In this document: positions 26,828 through 36,602 of the stretch, one piece after another | Numbering within the stretch: position 1 is the stretch's first letter | Layout of the letters: the number at the start of each line of letters is the position of its first letter | NCBI GenBank assembly: GCA_003279845.1 | Contig: QCGP01000001.1 | Coordinates: 124,001-188,000, forward strand | Reading direction: 5' to 3' | Length of the DNA stretch: 64,000 nucleotides | Source: Prochlorococcus sp. AG-388-F11 | GTDB lineage: Bacteria > Cyanobacteriota > Cyanobacteriia > PCC-6307 > Cyanobiaceae | The notes under the pieces: model-generated | Databases searched by the model: none | What the model was told of the DNA's origin: nothing | Seen by the model: the letters and a program-made list of their open reading frames with translations, nothing else | Translations under genes and position numbers: made by a program

Positions 26828-27985
26828 ATGTCTTGTTCAGAAATGGGGATAAATTTTTTTGGAAATGGATCCAAAACAAAAAGGGAACTTAATAGGATAA
26901 ATATATTGCAGAAGAATATAAATAACTTCAAAATATTTCTTGTAATAGCAGGCACTAATACATCTCAAATTCCAGGAATTTCTGCCGCAGGTATTAATGC
27001 TAAGTCAAGAAGAATAACTGCGCTCGCTGATGCCGAATTTTTGCTTAAGGGTGCTTCAAAAGATCATAAATATAAATTGCCTCTTCTCAATGCGGGAGTA
27101 ACTCCCGCTCTAATAAGTCATGTTTGTTCAAAACTTATTAATGTTTATCCAGTTATTGTTCCTTTGGGAATGGGAGTAAAACCTGAATTTAATCATATGG
27201 TTGTTGAAAATTGGGATTTGGGGCCATCAAATTGTCTTACTACTGGTAAATCTATGCCTAAAGAGAGAGTTATAAATCTCTATAAAAGAGGTCTTGCGAT
27301 AGGGAAATCCTCAAAACAACCTATCTTAATTTCTGAATCTGTACCAGGAGGCACCACAACTGCACAGGCAGTAATGGAAGCTTATGGTTTAAGCGTTTCT
27401 AATTTAGTAGGAAGTAGTTTATTTAAAGCTCCAAGAGATCTCAGAAGAAAAGTAGTTCAAAAAGGACTATTAAATGCAAATCTCAAGACTGATTTTGACT
27501 CTTTTGATGTCGTCGCAGCAGTTGGAGATCCTTTCCAAGCATTCTCCATGGGTTTATTAATTGGCGCTAGGTTAGCAAAGCAACCTGTTATATTGTCTGG
27601 TGGTAGTCAAATGTTGGCTGTCATTTTGCTTGGATTAGAATTCTTAGGTGTAAAGAAAAAAGATAACTTTATTGAGGATGTTTTTATTGCCACAACTGGC
27701 TGGCTTATAAAAGATAATTCTCTAAATGATTTATTAAATTTAATTAATGAGAAATATGATGTTAACTTATTAGGTCTAGCGAGCCCTTTAAATTTTAAGT
27801 CTTCACCATACAAAGAATTGAAAGATTATGAAATGGGCCATGTAAAAGAGGGTGTAGGTGCTGGTGGAATATCATTACTTGCTTTCTTAAATGGATTTAA
27901 AAATGACGAAATAGTTTCATTGTGTCAACTAAATCTGGAAAAGATGAAGGGTCTAGGTCAAATTTCTTTAGAGAAGGATTGCTAA
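26828..27985 (+). CDS. Nicotinate-nucleotide-dimethylbenzimidazole phosphoribosyltransferase-like protein
   Basis: A 385-residue protein of the archaeal/cyanobacterial CobT-like family (TIGR00303 type), proposed to act in lower-ligand attachment for cobalamin or pseudocobalamin. Recognisable stretches: FLVIAGTNTSQIPGISAAG, then SESVPGGTTTAQAVMEAYG and ILSGGSQMLAVILLGLEF. It is distinct in sequence from enterobacterial CobT. The next gene starts at the base after its stop. cobM, another cobalamin gene, is further along at 46585. Confidence 0.85.
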   Translation: MSCSEMGINFFGNGSKTKRELNRINILQKNINNFKIFLVIAGTNTSQIPGISAAGINAKSRRITALADAEFLLKGASKDHKYKLPLLNAGVTPALISHVCSKLINVYPVIVPLGMGVKPEFNHMVVENWDLGPSNCLTTGKSMPKERVINLYKRGLAIGKSSKQPILISESVPGGTTTAQAVMEAYGLSVSNLVGSSLFKAPRDLRRKVVQKGLLNANLKTDFDSFDVVAAVGDPFQAFSMGLLIGARLAKQPVILSGGSQMLAVILLGLEFLGVKKKDNFIEDVFIATTGWLIKDNSLNDLLNLINEKYDVNLLGLASPLNFKSSPYKELKDYEMGHVKEGVGAGGISLLAFLNGFKNDEIVSLCQLNLEKMKGLGQISLEKDC

Positions 27986-28984
27986 ATGTTTTCAAAATTT
28001 GCAACCAGAAGAGAATTTTTAAATTGTGGTAAGCTTTCGCTTTTATTTCTCTTAAACTCATGCAGCAATCTTCCTAATAAAGTAAAAATTGCACTTCAAA
28101 ATTCTTTTTATCCAGAATCTTTTAAAGATACGATTCCAAAAGGTTGGAAGCAGGAAAAAATTAATTTTGAAAGTATTCAGCTTCAAAAAAATAGAAACAC
28201 AATTTTCAATTCTGACTTTACTTTAATAAACGATGGATGGGTTAGTAGTATAGATTTTGCAGAATTTGAAAAAATAAATGAATATCCGCTGATCGAGAAT
28301 TTGGATAAGAGATCGATAGATTATTTGGGAAGTTTTAATCAAAATCAGAGAAATAAATTATTTCCGATTGGTGTAGTGCCTTATACAATTATCATTAAAA
28401 ATAATAAAGAATTAATAAATTCAGCAAGAACTTCTTGGGATTTTCTTCTTTCAAAAAAATTAACTGGGAAAATTATTTTGCCACAAAGTCCCAGAATAAT
28501 ATTATCAATTGCTAACAAAATTAATTCATCTAATTCTTTAAAAAAACTCAAAAGTCAAGCAATGTTATTTGATGATAAAAATATGCTCAATTGGTTGATT
28601 AATTCTGATGCTTCTGTCGCAATTGTTCCTTATAGTCTCTGCTCAAAATATTTAAAAATAGATCCAAGGCTTTCTTTAGTTTTCCCAATTCAAGGAGTAC
28701 CTTTGATGTGGCATTTTCTACTAAGTCGCTCAAATCTAAATAATGCAATATTAATTAAATGGATTCAATCTTTAAAAAATAAATCGATAGTAGATAAATT
28801 AGTAAGCCAGGGTTGGTATCTACCATTCAATAGTGATTATTTACAAAGTAAATATAAATCTGAGATGTTCCCAATCTCAGGACCTTCTGAGAAATGTTGG
28901 GAAAATAGTTGGTCTTTCCCTGTCCTAACAAATGAACAAAAAATTAATCTTAAAAATTTCTGGAATGAGTCTTTAACCCCATAA
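27986..28984 (+). CDS. Putative Tat-exported lipoprotein, extracellular solute-binding-like
   Basis: A 332-residue secreted protein. The N-terminus has a twin-arginine-type motif ATRREFLNCG, a hydrophobic core and a lipobox LLNSC. The body resembles a periplasmic binding protein of the PotD (polyamine) type: LFPIGVVPYTIII, TSWDFLLSKKLTGKI and SRIIL-like segments (PQSPRIILSIANKI). No permease or ATPase is adjacent, so transport is unproven. Its ATG abuts the CobT-like stop with no gap. It overlaps the convergent aldo/keto reductase gene by 12 bases. Confidence 0.75.
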   Translation: MFSKFATRREFLNCGKLSLLFLLNSCSNLPNKVKIALQNSFYPESFKDTIPKGWKQEKINFESIQLQKNRNTIFNSDFTLINDGWVSSIDFAEFEKINEYPLIENLDKRSIDYLGSFNQNQRNKLFPIGVVPYTIIIKNNKELINSARTSWDFLLSKKLTGKIILPQSPRIILSIANKINSSNSLKKLKSQAMLFDDKNMLNWLINSDASVAIVPYSLCSKYLKIDPRLSLVFPIQGVPLMWHFLLSRSNLNNAILIKWIQSLKNKSIVDKLVSQGWYLPFNSDYLQSKYKSEMFPISGPSEKCWENSWSFPVLTNEQKINLKNFWNESLTP

Positions 28985-30115
28985 TCTTTTTGTAGGAGTT
29001 TCAATTAATAAGTTATGGGTTTGCTTTAATAAATTTGGTATATCTAATTTACAAGGACATTTAGGAACACATTTATTACATGATTGACAAAATGAGGAAT
29101 TTTTTTCTTCCCACCAGTGGCCAGCTTTTCCTATTAAATTGTATCTTTCTTTTGAAAATTCTAATTGGCCATAACCAATTGATATATTCCTTAAACGAAG
29201 TATTTCTGGAATAGGTATTTCATTTGGGCATGGAAGACAAGATCTGCATTGTTCACATTTGGTTGAGTTTAATCTTTCATTAGCAACTTCCTCAATTTTA
29301 TTCAGAGCCCTTTTTTCAAGTTTTGTAAGCTTCTCGAAGGAGTTTTTAAGTTTATGTGCTAATTCAAAATCTTTTTTGTTTGTTGCCCCCAAGGACAAAG
29401 TTGTAATGCCTTTTGCCAACAGAAATCTATACGCTAATTCTAATGGATGAAAAGGCTTAGAGGCCTCTAACAAAATATCACTTGGAGAATATAATCTACC
29501 GCCTTTATCAGCAGGCGATATTGCTAATACTCCCATACCTTTTTTTATAGCTTCCTCTGCCAAAGTAATTTTAGATTGATCTAAATAATGTAAATGAAGA
29601 CTGCAAAAACTAAAAACTTCACAGTTAATTGCTTCTTTAATTAGTGAATAACTTCCGTGTGAACTAAAACCAACTTGATCAACTAGTTCCTTCTCAAGTA
29701 TCCATGATATGAATTTCTTACCCTCTCCAGTTAGAACCCAATCTAGATGTTGTTTTAAGTTGAGTCCATGAATTGCAAGATTATTAATTTTCTTGCGATT
29801 TAAATTTTTAAGAGAATTTTTAAAATTATTTTTTAAAAAGTCAAAATCCCCCCTTGGTAAAATTTTGGTAGTAATCACCCAATTTTTTTCTTTTATATTC
29901 TCTTCTATTTCTAATTTTTTTATTGAATTTCCAATAAGTGATTCAGCATCACCATAAGAAGGTGCTGTTTCTATGTGGTTAATTCCTACATAGTATGCAT
30001 TCTTTATCATGCTATACATTTTTTCGAGACCTTCCGTTGCTCGCATTGTTCCTAAAGTGAATAAGCTCACTTTATCCCCTTTACCAAATGATCTTTTTTG
30101 TGAGTTAATAATCAT
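28973..30115 (-). CDS. Aldo/keto reductase with C-terminal ferredoxin-like domain
   Basis: A 380-residue two-part enzyme. The N-terminal barrel has NHIETAPSYGDAESLIG (catalytic Asp/Tyr region) and WVITTKILPR. The C-terminus carries two four-cysteine clusters, CEQCRSCLPCP and CQSCNKCVPKCPC, for one or two [4Fe-4S] centres. It would couple a reductase domain to an iron-sulfur electron path; substrate unknown. Divergent from ribE (112 bases). Confidence 0.9.
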   Translation of the reverse strand: MIINSQKRSFGKGDKVSLFTLGTMRATEGLEKMYSMIKNAYYVGINHIETAPSYGDAESLIGNSIKKLEIEENIKEKNWVITTKILPRGDFDFLKNNFKNSLKNLNRKKINNLAIHGLNLKQHLDWVLTGEGKKFISWILEKELVDQVGFSSHGSYSLIKEAINCEVFSFCSLHLHYLDQSKITLAEEAIKKGMGVLAISPADKGGRLYSPSDILLEASKPFHPLELAYRFLLAKGITTLSLGATNKKDFELAHKLKNSFEKLTKLEKRALNKIEEVANERLNSTKCEQCRSCLPCPNEIPIPEILRLRNISIGYGQLEFSKERYNLIGKAGHWWEEKNSSFCQSCNKCVPKCPCKLDIPNLLKQTHNLLIETPTKRLWG

Positions 30116-30227
30116 CTAAATATGATCAATTTATTTTTATTTACTCTTTAATTTATTTATAGTTGAAAATGATTTAAAGTAAATTAAAGTAATTACAAAA
30201 TTTTGCAAAAATATTTTTCTTAAATCT

Positions 30228-30881
30228 ATGTTCACAGGAATAATTCAATCAATTGGAAAATTAAAAAAAGAAAAAAATATTTTAGAAATTGAAATTCTAG
30301 ATAATTTATTTGATATGGCAATAGGCGACAGCATAGCTGTTGATGGAATTTGTTTGACAGTTAAAGAGATTTTTCAAAATAAATTTACTGTTGATGTTAG
30401 TGAGGAAACATTAAAAAAAACAACTTTAGGAGTAAAGTTGAACCTTAATCAGATTGTTAATTTGGAGCCAGCTCTTAGGGTGTCTGATCGTCTAGGAGGG
30501 CATATAGTCAGTGGACATGTTGATGGCCTTGGAATAGTTGAGAATATAGAAAAATTAGAGAAATCTTGGCTTTTATCTATAAAGTGGAAAAATAATAATT
30601 TTTCGAAATATGTAGTTAATAAAGGCAGTATTTGTGTAAATGGTATAAGTCTTACAATTGCAAAATATGAGCAGGAAGGGGAAATATTTACTATTGCTAT
30701 AATTCCTCACACTTGGCATAACACAAATCTGAATAAATTAAATGTCGGTGACATCGTAAACCTTGAGGCAGATGCACTAATTAAATATGTAGAGAAATTA
30801 CTTTTATTTAATAAAAATAGTAATCAAGATATATCTTCAAATATTATTTCTTCGGAGTGGCTTAAAGAAAACGGTTGGTAA
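30228..30881 (+). CDS. ribE: Riboflavin synthase alpha chain
   Basis: A 217-residue enzyme that dismutates two 6,7-dimethyl-8-ribityllumazine molecules to riboflavin. It starts MFTGIIQSIG and has two lumazine-binding repeats: IAVDGICLTVKEI (about 37-49) and ICVNGISLTIAKY (about 135-147). GGHIVSGHVDG lies between them. Full length. Confidence 0.95.
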   Translation: MFTGIIQSIGKLKKEKNILEIEILDNLFDMAIGDSIAVDGICLTVKEIFQNKFTVDVSEETLKKTTLGVKLNLNQIVNLEPALRVSDRLGGHIVSGHVDGLGIVENIEKLEKSWLLSIKWKNNNFSKYVVNKGSICVNGISLTIAKYEQEGEIFTIAIIPHTWHNTNLNKLNVGDIVNLEADALIKYVEKLLLFNKNSNQDISSNIISSEWLKENGW

Positions 30882-30891
30882 AATATATTTT

Positions 30892-31245
30892 TCAATTTAA
30901 TGGAATCAGATAAATTGTTTTTGACTCCTTTTTAAGATCGATTTTAAATTCCTGACCAGGTTCTAGACGTAATTTTTTGGTGTAGGCATGACCAATTAAT
31001 AGGTTCCCATTGCCATGAACTTTAGTTTTGAATTCCGTCTGTCTGCCTCTTGAAGCTCTATTACCATTTTTCCCTTGACGACCGTTTCCTATTTTGTAAC
31101 CCTTAGCTTCGATAAGCGCCCTATAAAAACTTTTTCTTAAGATTCTTCCGCTAGGACCTACGTACCCACAACCTTTTGCTATCTCATCTTCAGGTTTTTT
31201 ACTTAATAATTTTGCTTTTTTAAGAAGTTCTTTTCCTTCTAGCAT
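30892..31245 (-). CDS. Cyanobacterial AbrB-type transcriptional regulator
   Basis: A 117-residue cyAbrB protein. Cyanobacterial members bind DNA and adjust carbon, nitrogen and photosynthesis genes. The N-terminal part (LLKKAKLLSKKPEDEIAKGC, GYVGPSGRILRKSFYRALIE) is family-specific. The AbrB-like swapped-hairpin domain is at the C-terminus (LRLEPGQEFKIDLKK). Located between ribE (convergent, 10 bases) and the cytochrome oxidase operon on the same strand. Confidence 0.92.
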   Translation of the reverse strand: MLEGKELLKKAKLLSKKPEDEIAKGCGYVGPSGRILRKSFYRALIEAKGYKIGNGRQGKNGNRASRGRQTEFKTKVHGNGNLLIGHAYTKKLRLEPGQEFKIDLKKESKTIYLIPLN

Positions 31246-31340
31246 TATCTGATAAATTTCTAATTATATATTCTTACTAAAAAGGAGAACTGTGGCAACA
31301 TAAATTAATAAAAAATATATTTAATTTTTTAAATTTAGTT

Positions 31341-31943
31341 TTATAAAAGATATAAGATAATAAATAAAATAACCCATATTCCATCTACAAAATGCCAGTA
31401 CAATTCAACAGCTTCCAATGGGAACATATTTTGACTAGTTAATCTTCCGCCATTGATTCTCGATTGCCAAGCAATAATTAAAATCATTAAAGTGCCTAAA
31501 GTGACATGTAATCCATGAAAACCGGTAAGAGCATAAAAAGTACTTGCAAATAAATTATCGGTTAATCCAAAAGGTAAATGAAAATATTCAAATAATTGAC
31601 ATATTAAAAATATAATTCCAAGAAAAGCAGTAAAAAATAACCATTTTTGGGAATCAGAGTTTTTATCTTTTAAAAGTGCTTTGCCTGCTTTATGGAAAGT
31701 TGCACTACTAACAAGTAACAAAATTGTATTGAGTGTAGGTATTGGTAGTTCTAATTCATAGATAGCGCCATCAGGCAATGGATTTACTGCTTTATAAGTT
31801 AAATATGCAGCAAAGAATCCAGCAAAAGTCATTCCGTCAGCAATTAGGAAAGTTATAAGACCAAACATTCTGAAGTCTTCATGTGTTTCATTAACTTCAG
31901 AATTATTTTTTTGAATTTCTTTTGAGCTATCTAGAGTTGTCAT
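31341..31943 (-). CDS. ctaE: Cytochrome c oxidase subunit III
   Basis: A 200-residue, roughly five-span subunit of the aa3-type terminal oxidase. Motifs: FGLITFLIADGMTFAGFFAA, then GFHGLHVTLGTLMI and VELYWHFVDGIWVILF. Last gene of ctaC-ctaD-ctaE, 6 bases after ctaD. Confidence 0.95.
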   Translation of the reverse strand: MTTLDSSKEIQKNNSEVNETHEDFRMFGLITFLIADGMTFAGFFAAYLTYKAVNPLPDGAIYELELPIPTLNTILLLVSSATFHKAGKALLKDKNSDSQKWLFFTAFLGIIFLICQLFEYFHLPFGLTDNLFASTFYALTGFHGLHVTLGTLMILIIAWQSRINGGRLTSQNMFPLEAVELYWHFVDGIWVILFIILYLL

Positions 31944-31949
31944 ATGTTT

Positions 31950-33575
31950 TTATTTTTGTTCAGAAAATTCTTTACCATAACCATAAGGTTCTTCAACTAA
32001 TGGAGCTTCTCCTTCCCAATTTTCAACTGGCGGTGGAGAAGAAGTTAACCATTCAGGTGTAAGAGCATTCCATGGGTTATCTCCAGCATCTTTTCCATTC
32101 CTCACACTAAGGAATACATTAATTAAAAAAGGAATTGTACTTATTGCCATCAAGAGAGCCCCAAGGCTACTAATTTGATTAACGAACTGGAATTGAGGAT
32201 CATATTCTGCAACTCTTCTTGGCATTCCATTTAAACCAAGCCAATGTTGAGGAGCAAAGCACAAGTTAAATCCAATAAAGGTAATGATAAAATGTAATAT
32301 TCCTAATTTTTCATTGAGCATTTTTCCAGTTACTTTGGGGAACCAATGATAAATTGAAGAGAAAATAATAAAAACAGTCCCTCCATAAACTATGTAATGA
32401 AAATGGGCTACAACGAAATAGGTATCATGTACGTGAATATCGAAAGGTACCTGTGCCAAAGCAACTCCTGTAATACCTCCAAAAACAAAATTTATAATAA
32501 ATCCGCAAGAGAATAACATTGCACTATTGATGGAAATTTTACCTCCCCATAATGTTGCAACCCAATTGAAAAATTTTATACCTGTTGGAACAGCAATAAA
32601 TGCTGTGGCAATAGTAAAGAACAATCTCATCCAAGGGGGAGTCCCACTCGTAAACATGTGATGCGCCCAAACAACTAAACCTAAAACTACTATCCCCATT
32701 ATTGAAAAAACCATTGTTGTATATCCAAAAAGTGGTTTTCTAGCATGTATAGGAAGTATTTCACTAACTAAACCAAAGGCAGGAAGAACCATAATGTATA
32801 CAGCTGGATGAGAATAAAACCAAAATAAATGCTGATAAACCACGACATTCCCACCTAAAACAGGATTGAAAAAACCTGTATTAGCGATGATATCGAAGCT
32901 AAGCAGAATTAAAGTGCCTGCTAAAACAGGAGTTGACAAAACAACTAATAGACTTGTCCCAAGCATTGCCCAACAATACATTGGCAATTGCATAAGTTTT
33001 AATCCTGGCCTTCTTAATTTGATAATAGTTGCGATAAAGTTTATTCCACCAAATATAGAACTGCCTCCAAGTAATAGAACGCTAAGAATCCAAATAATTT
33101 GTCCCGATTGAGGAGTAGTTATGCTCAAAGGTGGATAAGCAGTCCATCCAGCCTGAGCAGCACCCTCAACAAAATAGCTTGCTACCAGCATCAAACCTGA
33201 AGGAGGAATTAACCAAAAAGCTACAGCATTTAATCTTGGGAATGCCATGTCTCTTGCACCCACATAAAATGGAATTAAATAATTTCCAAAAGCACCGTTA
33301 ACTACAGGCACTATCCAAAGGAATATCATTATTGTTCCATGTAAAGTTAAAACTTGGTTATAAACATCTCTTGGCATGAAATCGGACATTGGACTGGTTA
33401 GTTCAATTCTTATAGCGCTAGCTAAGGTTCCTCCTATTAAATAGAAGAGAAAACCACAAACCAAATATTGTATCCCAATTACTTTATGATCAAGGCTAAA
33501 ACTAAAGTATCTAAGCCAGCCTTTAGGTTGAAGACTTTCATTATTAGTTTTTTGTGGATCAATTGATATTGTCAT
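31950..33575 (-). CDS. ctaD: Cytochrome c oxidase subunit I
   Basis: A 541-residue, 12-span catalytic subunit that reduces oxygen and pumps protons. Heme and copper ligands are visible: VLTLHGTIMIF (heme a), FWFYSHPAVYI (CuB and the His-Tyr crosslink), WAHHMFTSGTP (CuB) and VVAHFHYIVYG (heme a3 and a). Its start overlaps the ctaC stop by 4 bases (ATGA), indicating coupled translation. Confidence 0.98.
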   Translation of the reverse strand: MTISIDPQKTNNESLQPKGWLRYFSFSLDHKVIGIQYLVCGFLFYLIGGTLASAIRIELTSPMSDFMPRDVYNQVLTLHGTIMIFLWIVPVVNGAFGNYLIPFYVGARDMAFPRLNAVAFWLIPPSGLMLVASYFVEGAAQAGWTAYPPLSITTPQSGQIIWILSVLLLGGSSIFGGINFIATIIKLRRPGLKLMQLPMYCWAMLGTSLLVVLSTPVLAGTLILLSFDIIANTGFFNPVLGGNVVVYQHLFWFYSHPAVYIMVLPAFGLVSEILPIHARKPLFGYTTMVFSIMGIVVLGLVVWAHHMFTSGTPPWMRLFFTIATAFIAVPTGIKFFNWVATLWGGKISINSAMLFSCGFIINFVFGGITGVALAQVPFDIHVHDTYFVVAHFHYIVYGGTVFIIFSSIYHWFPKVTGKMLNEKLGILHFIITFIGFNLCFAPQHWLGLNGMPRRVAEYDPQFQFVNQISSLGALLMAISTIPFLINVFLSVRNGKDAGDNPWNALTPEWLTSSPPPVENWEGEAPLVEEPYGYGKEFSEQK

Positions 33576-34375
33576 AAATTCACCTCTGGTTTTTTATTTT
33601 TGTTAAACCATTCGTTGTAATCAGATTCTTCTTCAACAATTATGGAGGCTCTCATACCTCCATGGTATGGGCCACATAATTCTGCGCAAATTATCGGATA
33701 TTTTCCTACTTTTGTAGGAGTGAAATTTAGAATAGTCGGTTGTCCAGGAATAATATCCTGTTTAATTCTGAACTCTGGTACCCAAAAAGCATGAATGACA
33801 TCTTTGGATTCCATTTTCATTGATACTTTTTGATCAACAGGAACGTGTAATTCTCCTGATATGAAATTGCCCTTGGGATAATTGAATAGAAATGCAAATT
33901 GCATAGCTGAAACTTCAATTGATAAATTATTTATTGCTATTTCATTATCAGAAGTTTGACTTATTCCAGCCCATATTTTTTCAGTGTTAGAACTCATCAT
34001 TTCGTGGTTATGATTTAGTTCTTTCATCCCTCCCATTCGATCGTAGATATTGTAGCTATATAAACCTATTAATAAAACAATTATTGAAGGGATAATTGTC
34101 CATACAATTTCTAAGCTTAAATTTCCCTCTAAAGCTATGCCATCACCTATCTGATCATTTCTTTTCCTAAACTTTAATAAGCTATAAATAACTGCTATTG
34201 TCATTCCTAAAAAAATAATTAATCCAATGATGAAAAGAATTTTAAAAAGTTCATCGTAAATTGGTGCATTAATACTTGCTTCCGCTGGGAGCAAATTTAC
34301 ATTAAAACCAATCCAAAAAGATATAGCAAAAACGAGGGAAATAATTAGTATTAAATAAATGTTTTTATTTAACAA
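33572..34375 (-). CDS. ctaC: Cytochrome c oxidase subunit II
   Basis: A 267-residue subunit with two N-terminal spans and an exposed CuA domain that accepts electrons from cytochrome c6 or plastocyanin. The CuA ligands sit in CAELCGPYHGGM, with an upstream histidine in HAFWVPEFRIKQD. First gene of the oxidase operon; 263 bases separate it from the divergent ctaA. Confidence 0.97.
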   Translation of the reverse strand: MLNKNIYLILIISLVFAISFWIGFNVNLLPAEASINAPIYDELFKILFIIGLIIFLGMTIAVIYSLLKFRKRNDQIGDGIALEGNLSLEIVWTIIPSIIVLLIGLYSYNIYDRMGGMKELNHNHEMMSSNTEKIWAGISQTSDNEIAINNLSIEVSAMQFAFLFNYPKGNFISGELHVPVDQKVSMKMESKDVIHAFWVPEFRIKQDIIPGQPTILNFTPTKVGKYPIICAELCGPYHGGMRASIIVEEESDYNEWFNKNKKPEVNL

Positions 34376-34638
34376 TTTATGTATAGAAATTTGTATTTAT
34401 ATCCTAAAGATATTCATTTTTTTTAATCCTGCATCCTTTGTTAAAAGAAAATCATTTAAATTCACAACTTTTTAAGATTTATGAAATAAAAGGCGTATTA
34501 TTAATAACTTTTTAGAGTTAATTGTCAGGGAAAAAAGATTAAATTAGTAAATTATTTTTTAAATTAAACATATTAATTTTTAATTAATGTTTAGTTTTTG
34601 AATCTAATTTATTATGCAAAATAATAGGTTTTATCCAT
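34376..34638. promoter_or_regulatory. Divergent intergenic region between ctaC and ctaA
   Basis: 263 bases of very AT-rich sequence between oppositely oriented oxidase and heme A genes, so it must hold both promoters. I see a near-match to the NtcA pattern (GTATTATTAATAAC at about 34496, last half AAC rather than TAC) but no clear operator and no small ORF. Confidence 0.45.
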
Positions 34639-35565
34639 TTGATTAATAACCAATTATATAAATCAAAATATCTGACAATTTTTAAAAGGTTGGGAAGCCA
34701 TAGTGTACTTGCACTTATCGCACTAATCGTAATTGGAGGTGCTACGAGAGTCATGGAGGCGGGTCTTGCCTGTCCCGATTGGCCATTATGTTATGGATCT
34801 TTTTTGCCCTTTAATCATATGAACCTAAGAGTATTTCTAGAGTGGTTCCATCGCCTAGATGCTTTTCTGGTTGGAATATTGATTGCTTTTAAATTTGCCC
34901 TTTCAATTATTTGGAAAAATGAAATTCCAAATTGGTTACCTAAAACTTATTCATTATTACTTTTTCTTGTTATTGTCCAAGGATCTTTTGGAGCTTTAAC
35001 AGTAATAAATCTGCTTGATTCATTTACTGTTACTGGTCATCTTTTAATAGCTTTTCTACTTCTCATTACAACAATTTCAATAAATCAAAATTTAGAAAAT
35101 GACGAAAGAGAAGAGTCATTAATTTGGTGGAGATTATTATTGTTTGTTCCTCTTTTACTTACTCTGATTCAATCTTTTATTGGAGTAAGGCTTTCATCAA
35201 CTTGGTCAGCACATATTTGCTTATCTTTTAATAAACAATGCCTAATTCTAAATACTCATAAATTATTTGCTTTTCCAATTGCTTTTTCAATGCTATTGAT
35301 TATTGCTACTGCAATTTATAAGAGAAGTTTGCTTGCTGAAAATTGGAAATATCTCTCAGCACTTATTTTTCTCTTATTTTCCCAAATTGTTTTGGGTGTT
35401 TTAAGTCTTAAAACAAATTTGAATGAACCTATTTTTATTATCGGTCATCAACTTAACGCCTCTTTATTTATTGCAATATTAACAACATTAATTTTTAGAA
35501 ATCCTTTTAATAAAAAAGGTCTAAACCACTCCCTAAATTCTCAAATGGTTGGTATCAATTCATGA
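34639..35565 (+). CDS. ctaA: Heme A synthase (CtaA/COX15 family)
   Basis: A 308-residue membrane enzyme that oxidises heme O to heme A for the aa3 oxidase. Key parts: [42 protein letters not shown] and [12 protein letters not shown], which supply the conserved heme-binding histidines. About eight spans. It starts at TTG. The stop overlaps the ctaB start by 4 bases. Confidence 0.93.
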   Translation: MINNQLYKSKYLTIFKRLGSHSVLALIALIVIGGATRVMEAGLACPDWPLCYGSFLPFNHMNLRVFLEWFHRLDAFLVGILIAFKFALSIIWKNEIPNWLPKTYSLLLFLVIVQGSFGALTVINLLDSFTVTGHLLIAFLLLITTISINQNLENDEREESLIWWRLLLFVPLLLTLIQSFIGVRLSSTWSAHICLSFNKQCLILNTHKLFAFPIAFSMLLIIATAIYKRSLLAENWKYLSALIFLLFSQIVLGVLSLKTNLNEPIFIIGHQLNASLFIAILTTLIFRNPFNKKGLNHSLNSQMVGINS

Positions 35566-36563
35566 ACAGTAGTAACTTAGAAAACTTGAACTATAAATCT
35601 TCAATTAGGGATGAAGTTGTACCTTCAAGAAAAAGATTAACTTTGCCGCCTTGGCTTGAAGTTGCAAAACCCAGATTAATCCCCCTTTTACTGGCGACAA
35701 CTTTGGGAGGAATGGCTCTAACAGAGGAATGGCCTTTGTCTTCACCGAAACTTATCTGTACCTTAGGAGGCGGAGCTTTGGCAGCAGCAGCAGCAGGAGC
35801 ACTTAATTGCTTGTGGGAAATGGAATTAGATAAAAGGATGACAAGAACTAGCAAAAGAGCTTTGCCAGCAGGAAAGTTGTCATCTGAGACTGTATTTTTA
35901 GCTGCTATATCATGTACTTTGGCAGCTTCTATGCTTTTAGTAAGTGGTGTAAATTATTTAGCAGCGGGATTAACTCTTCTTGGTCTATTTAGCTATGTGA
36001 TTTTATATACAGTTATTTTGAAACCTCGTACAACAAGAAATATTGTTTTCGGAGGAGTTGCTGGTGCAATACCACCTTTAGTTGGAGCATCTGCTGCTAC
36101 AGGGCATATAGGTCTTAGTGGTTGGTGGTTGTTTGGTTTAGTAATGTTATGGACTCCAGCTCATTTTTGGGCACTTGCGATCTTGTTGAAGGATGATTAC
36201 GCATCTGTTGGAATTCCTATGCTTCCTTCTGTTAAAGGATCTGTTTTTACTGCTAAAGCGATTTCTCGTTACGGATGGGCAACAGTTTTAATGAGTATAA
36301 TGGGAGTCTTTGCTTTACCTGAAGGGGGTCTCTTATACGGAATTATGTTATTGCCATTTAATGGAAGACTTTTGCAATTAATAAATGAATTAAATAAATC
36401 TCCTGATGATCTTTCAAGAGCAAAGTCTCTTTTTAGGTGGTCTATTCTATATATGTTCGGTATTTGTCTTTTGTTATTAATTTCCAGAACCGAACTATCC
36501 GTAGAATTTGAGCAGCAATCTATGCAAATATTTTCCTCTACAGTATCCCTGCTTAGTAATTAA
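35562..36563 (+). CDS. ctaB: Protoheme IX farnesyltransferase
   Basis: A 333-residue UbiA-superfamily membrane enzyme that makes heme O from heme b. Motifs: [20 protein letters not shown] (first aspartate motif), [17 protein letters not shown] and [20 protein letters not shown]. It is translationally coupled to ctaA, and together they supply heme A to the CtaCDE complex encoded on the other side. Confidence 0.96.
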   Translation: MNSSNLENLNYKSSIRDEVVPSRKRLTLPPWLEVAKPRLIPLLLATTLGGMALTEEWPLSSPKLICTLGGGALAAAAAGALNCLWEMELDKRMTRTSKRALPAGKLSSETVFLAAISCTLAASMLLVSGVNYLAAGLTLLGLFSYVILYTVILKPRTTRNIVFGGVAGAIPPLVGASAATGHIGLSGWWLFGLVMLWTPAHFWALAILLKDDYASVGIPMLPSVKGSVFTAKAISRYGWATVLMSIMGVFALPEGGLLYGIMLLPFNGRLLQLINELNKSPDDLSRAKSLFRWSILYMFGICLLLLISRTELSVEFEQQSMQIFSSTVSLLSN

Positions 36564-36602
36564 ATTAGATGTAAAATGTTTTTTAAGTAAATAGTAAGTT
36601 TG

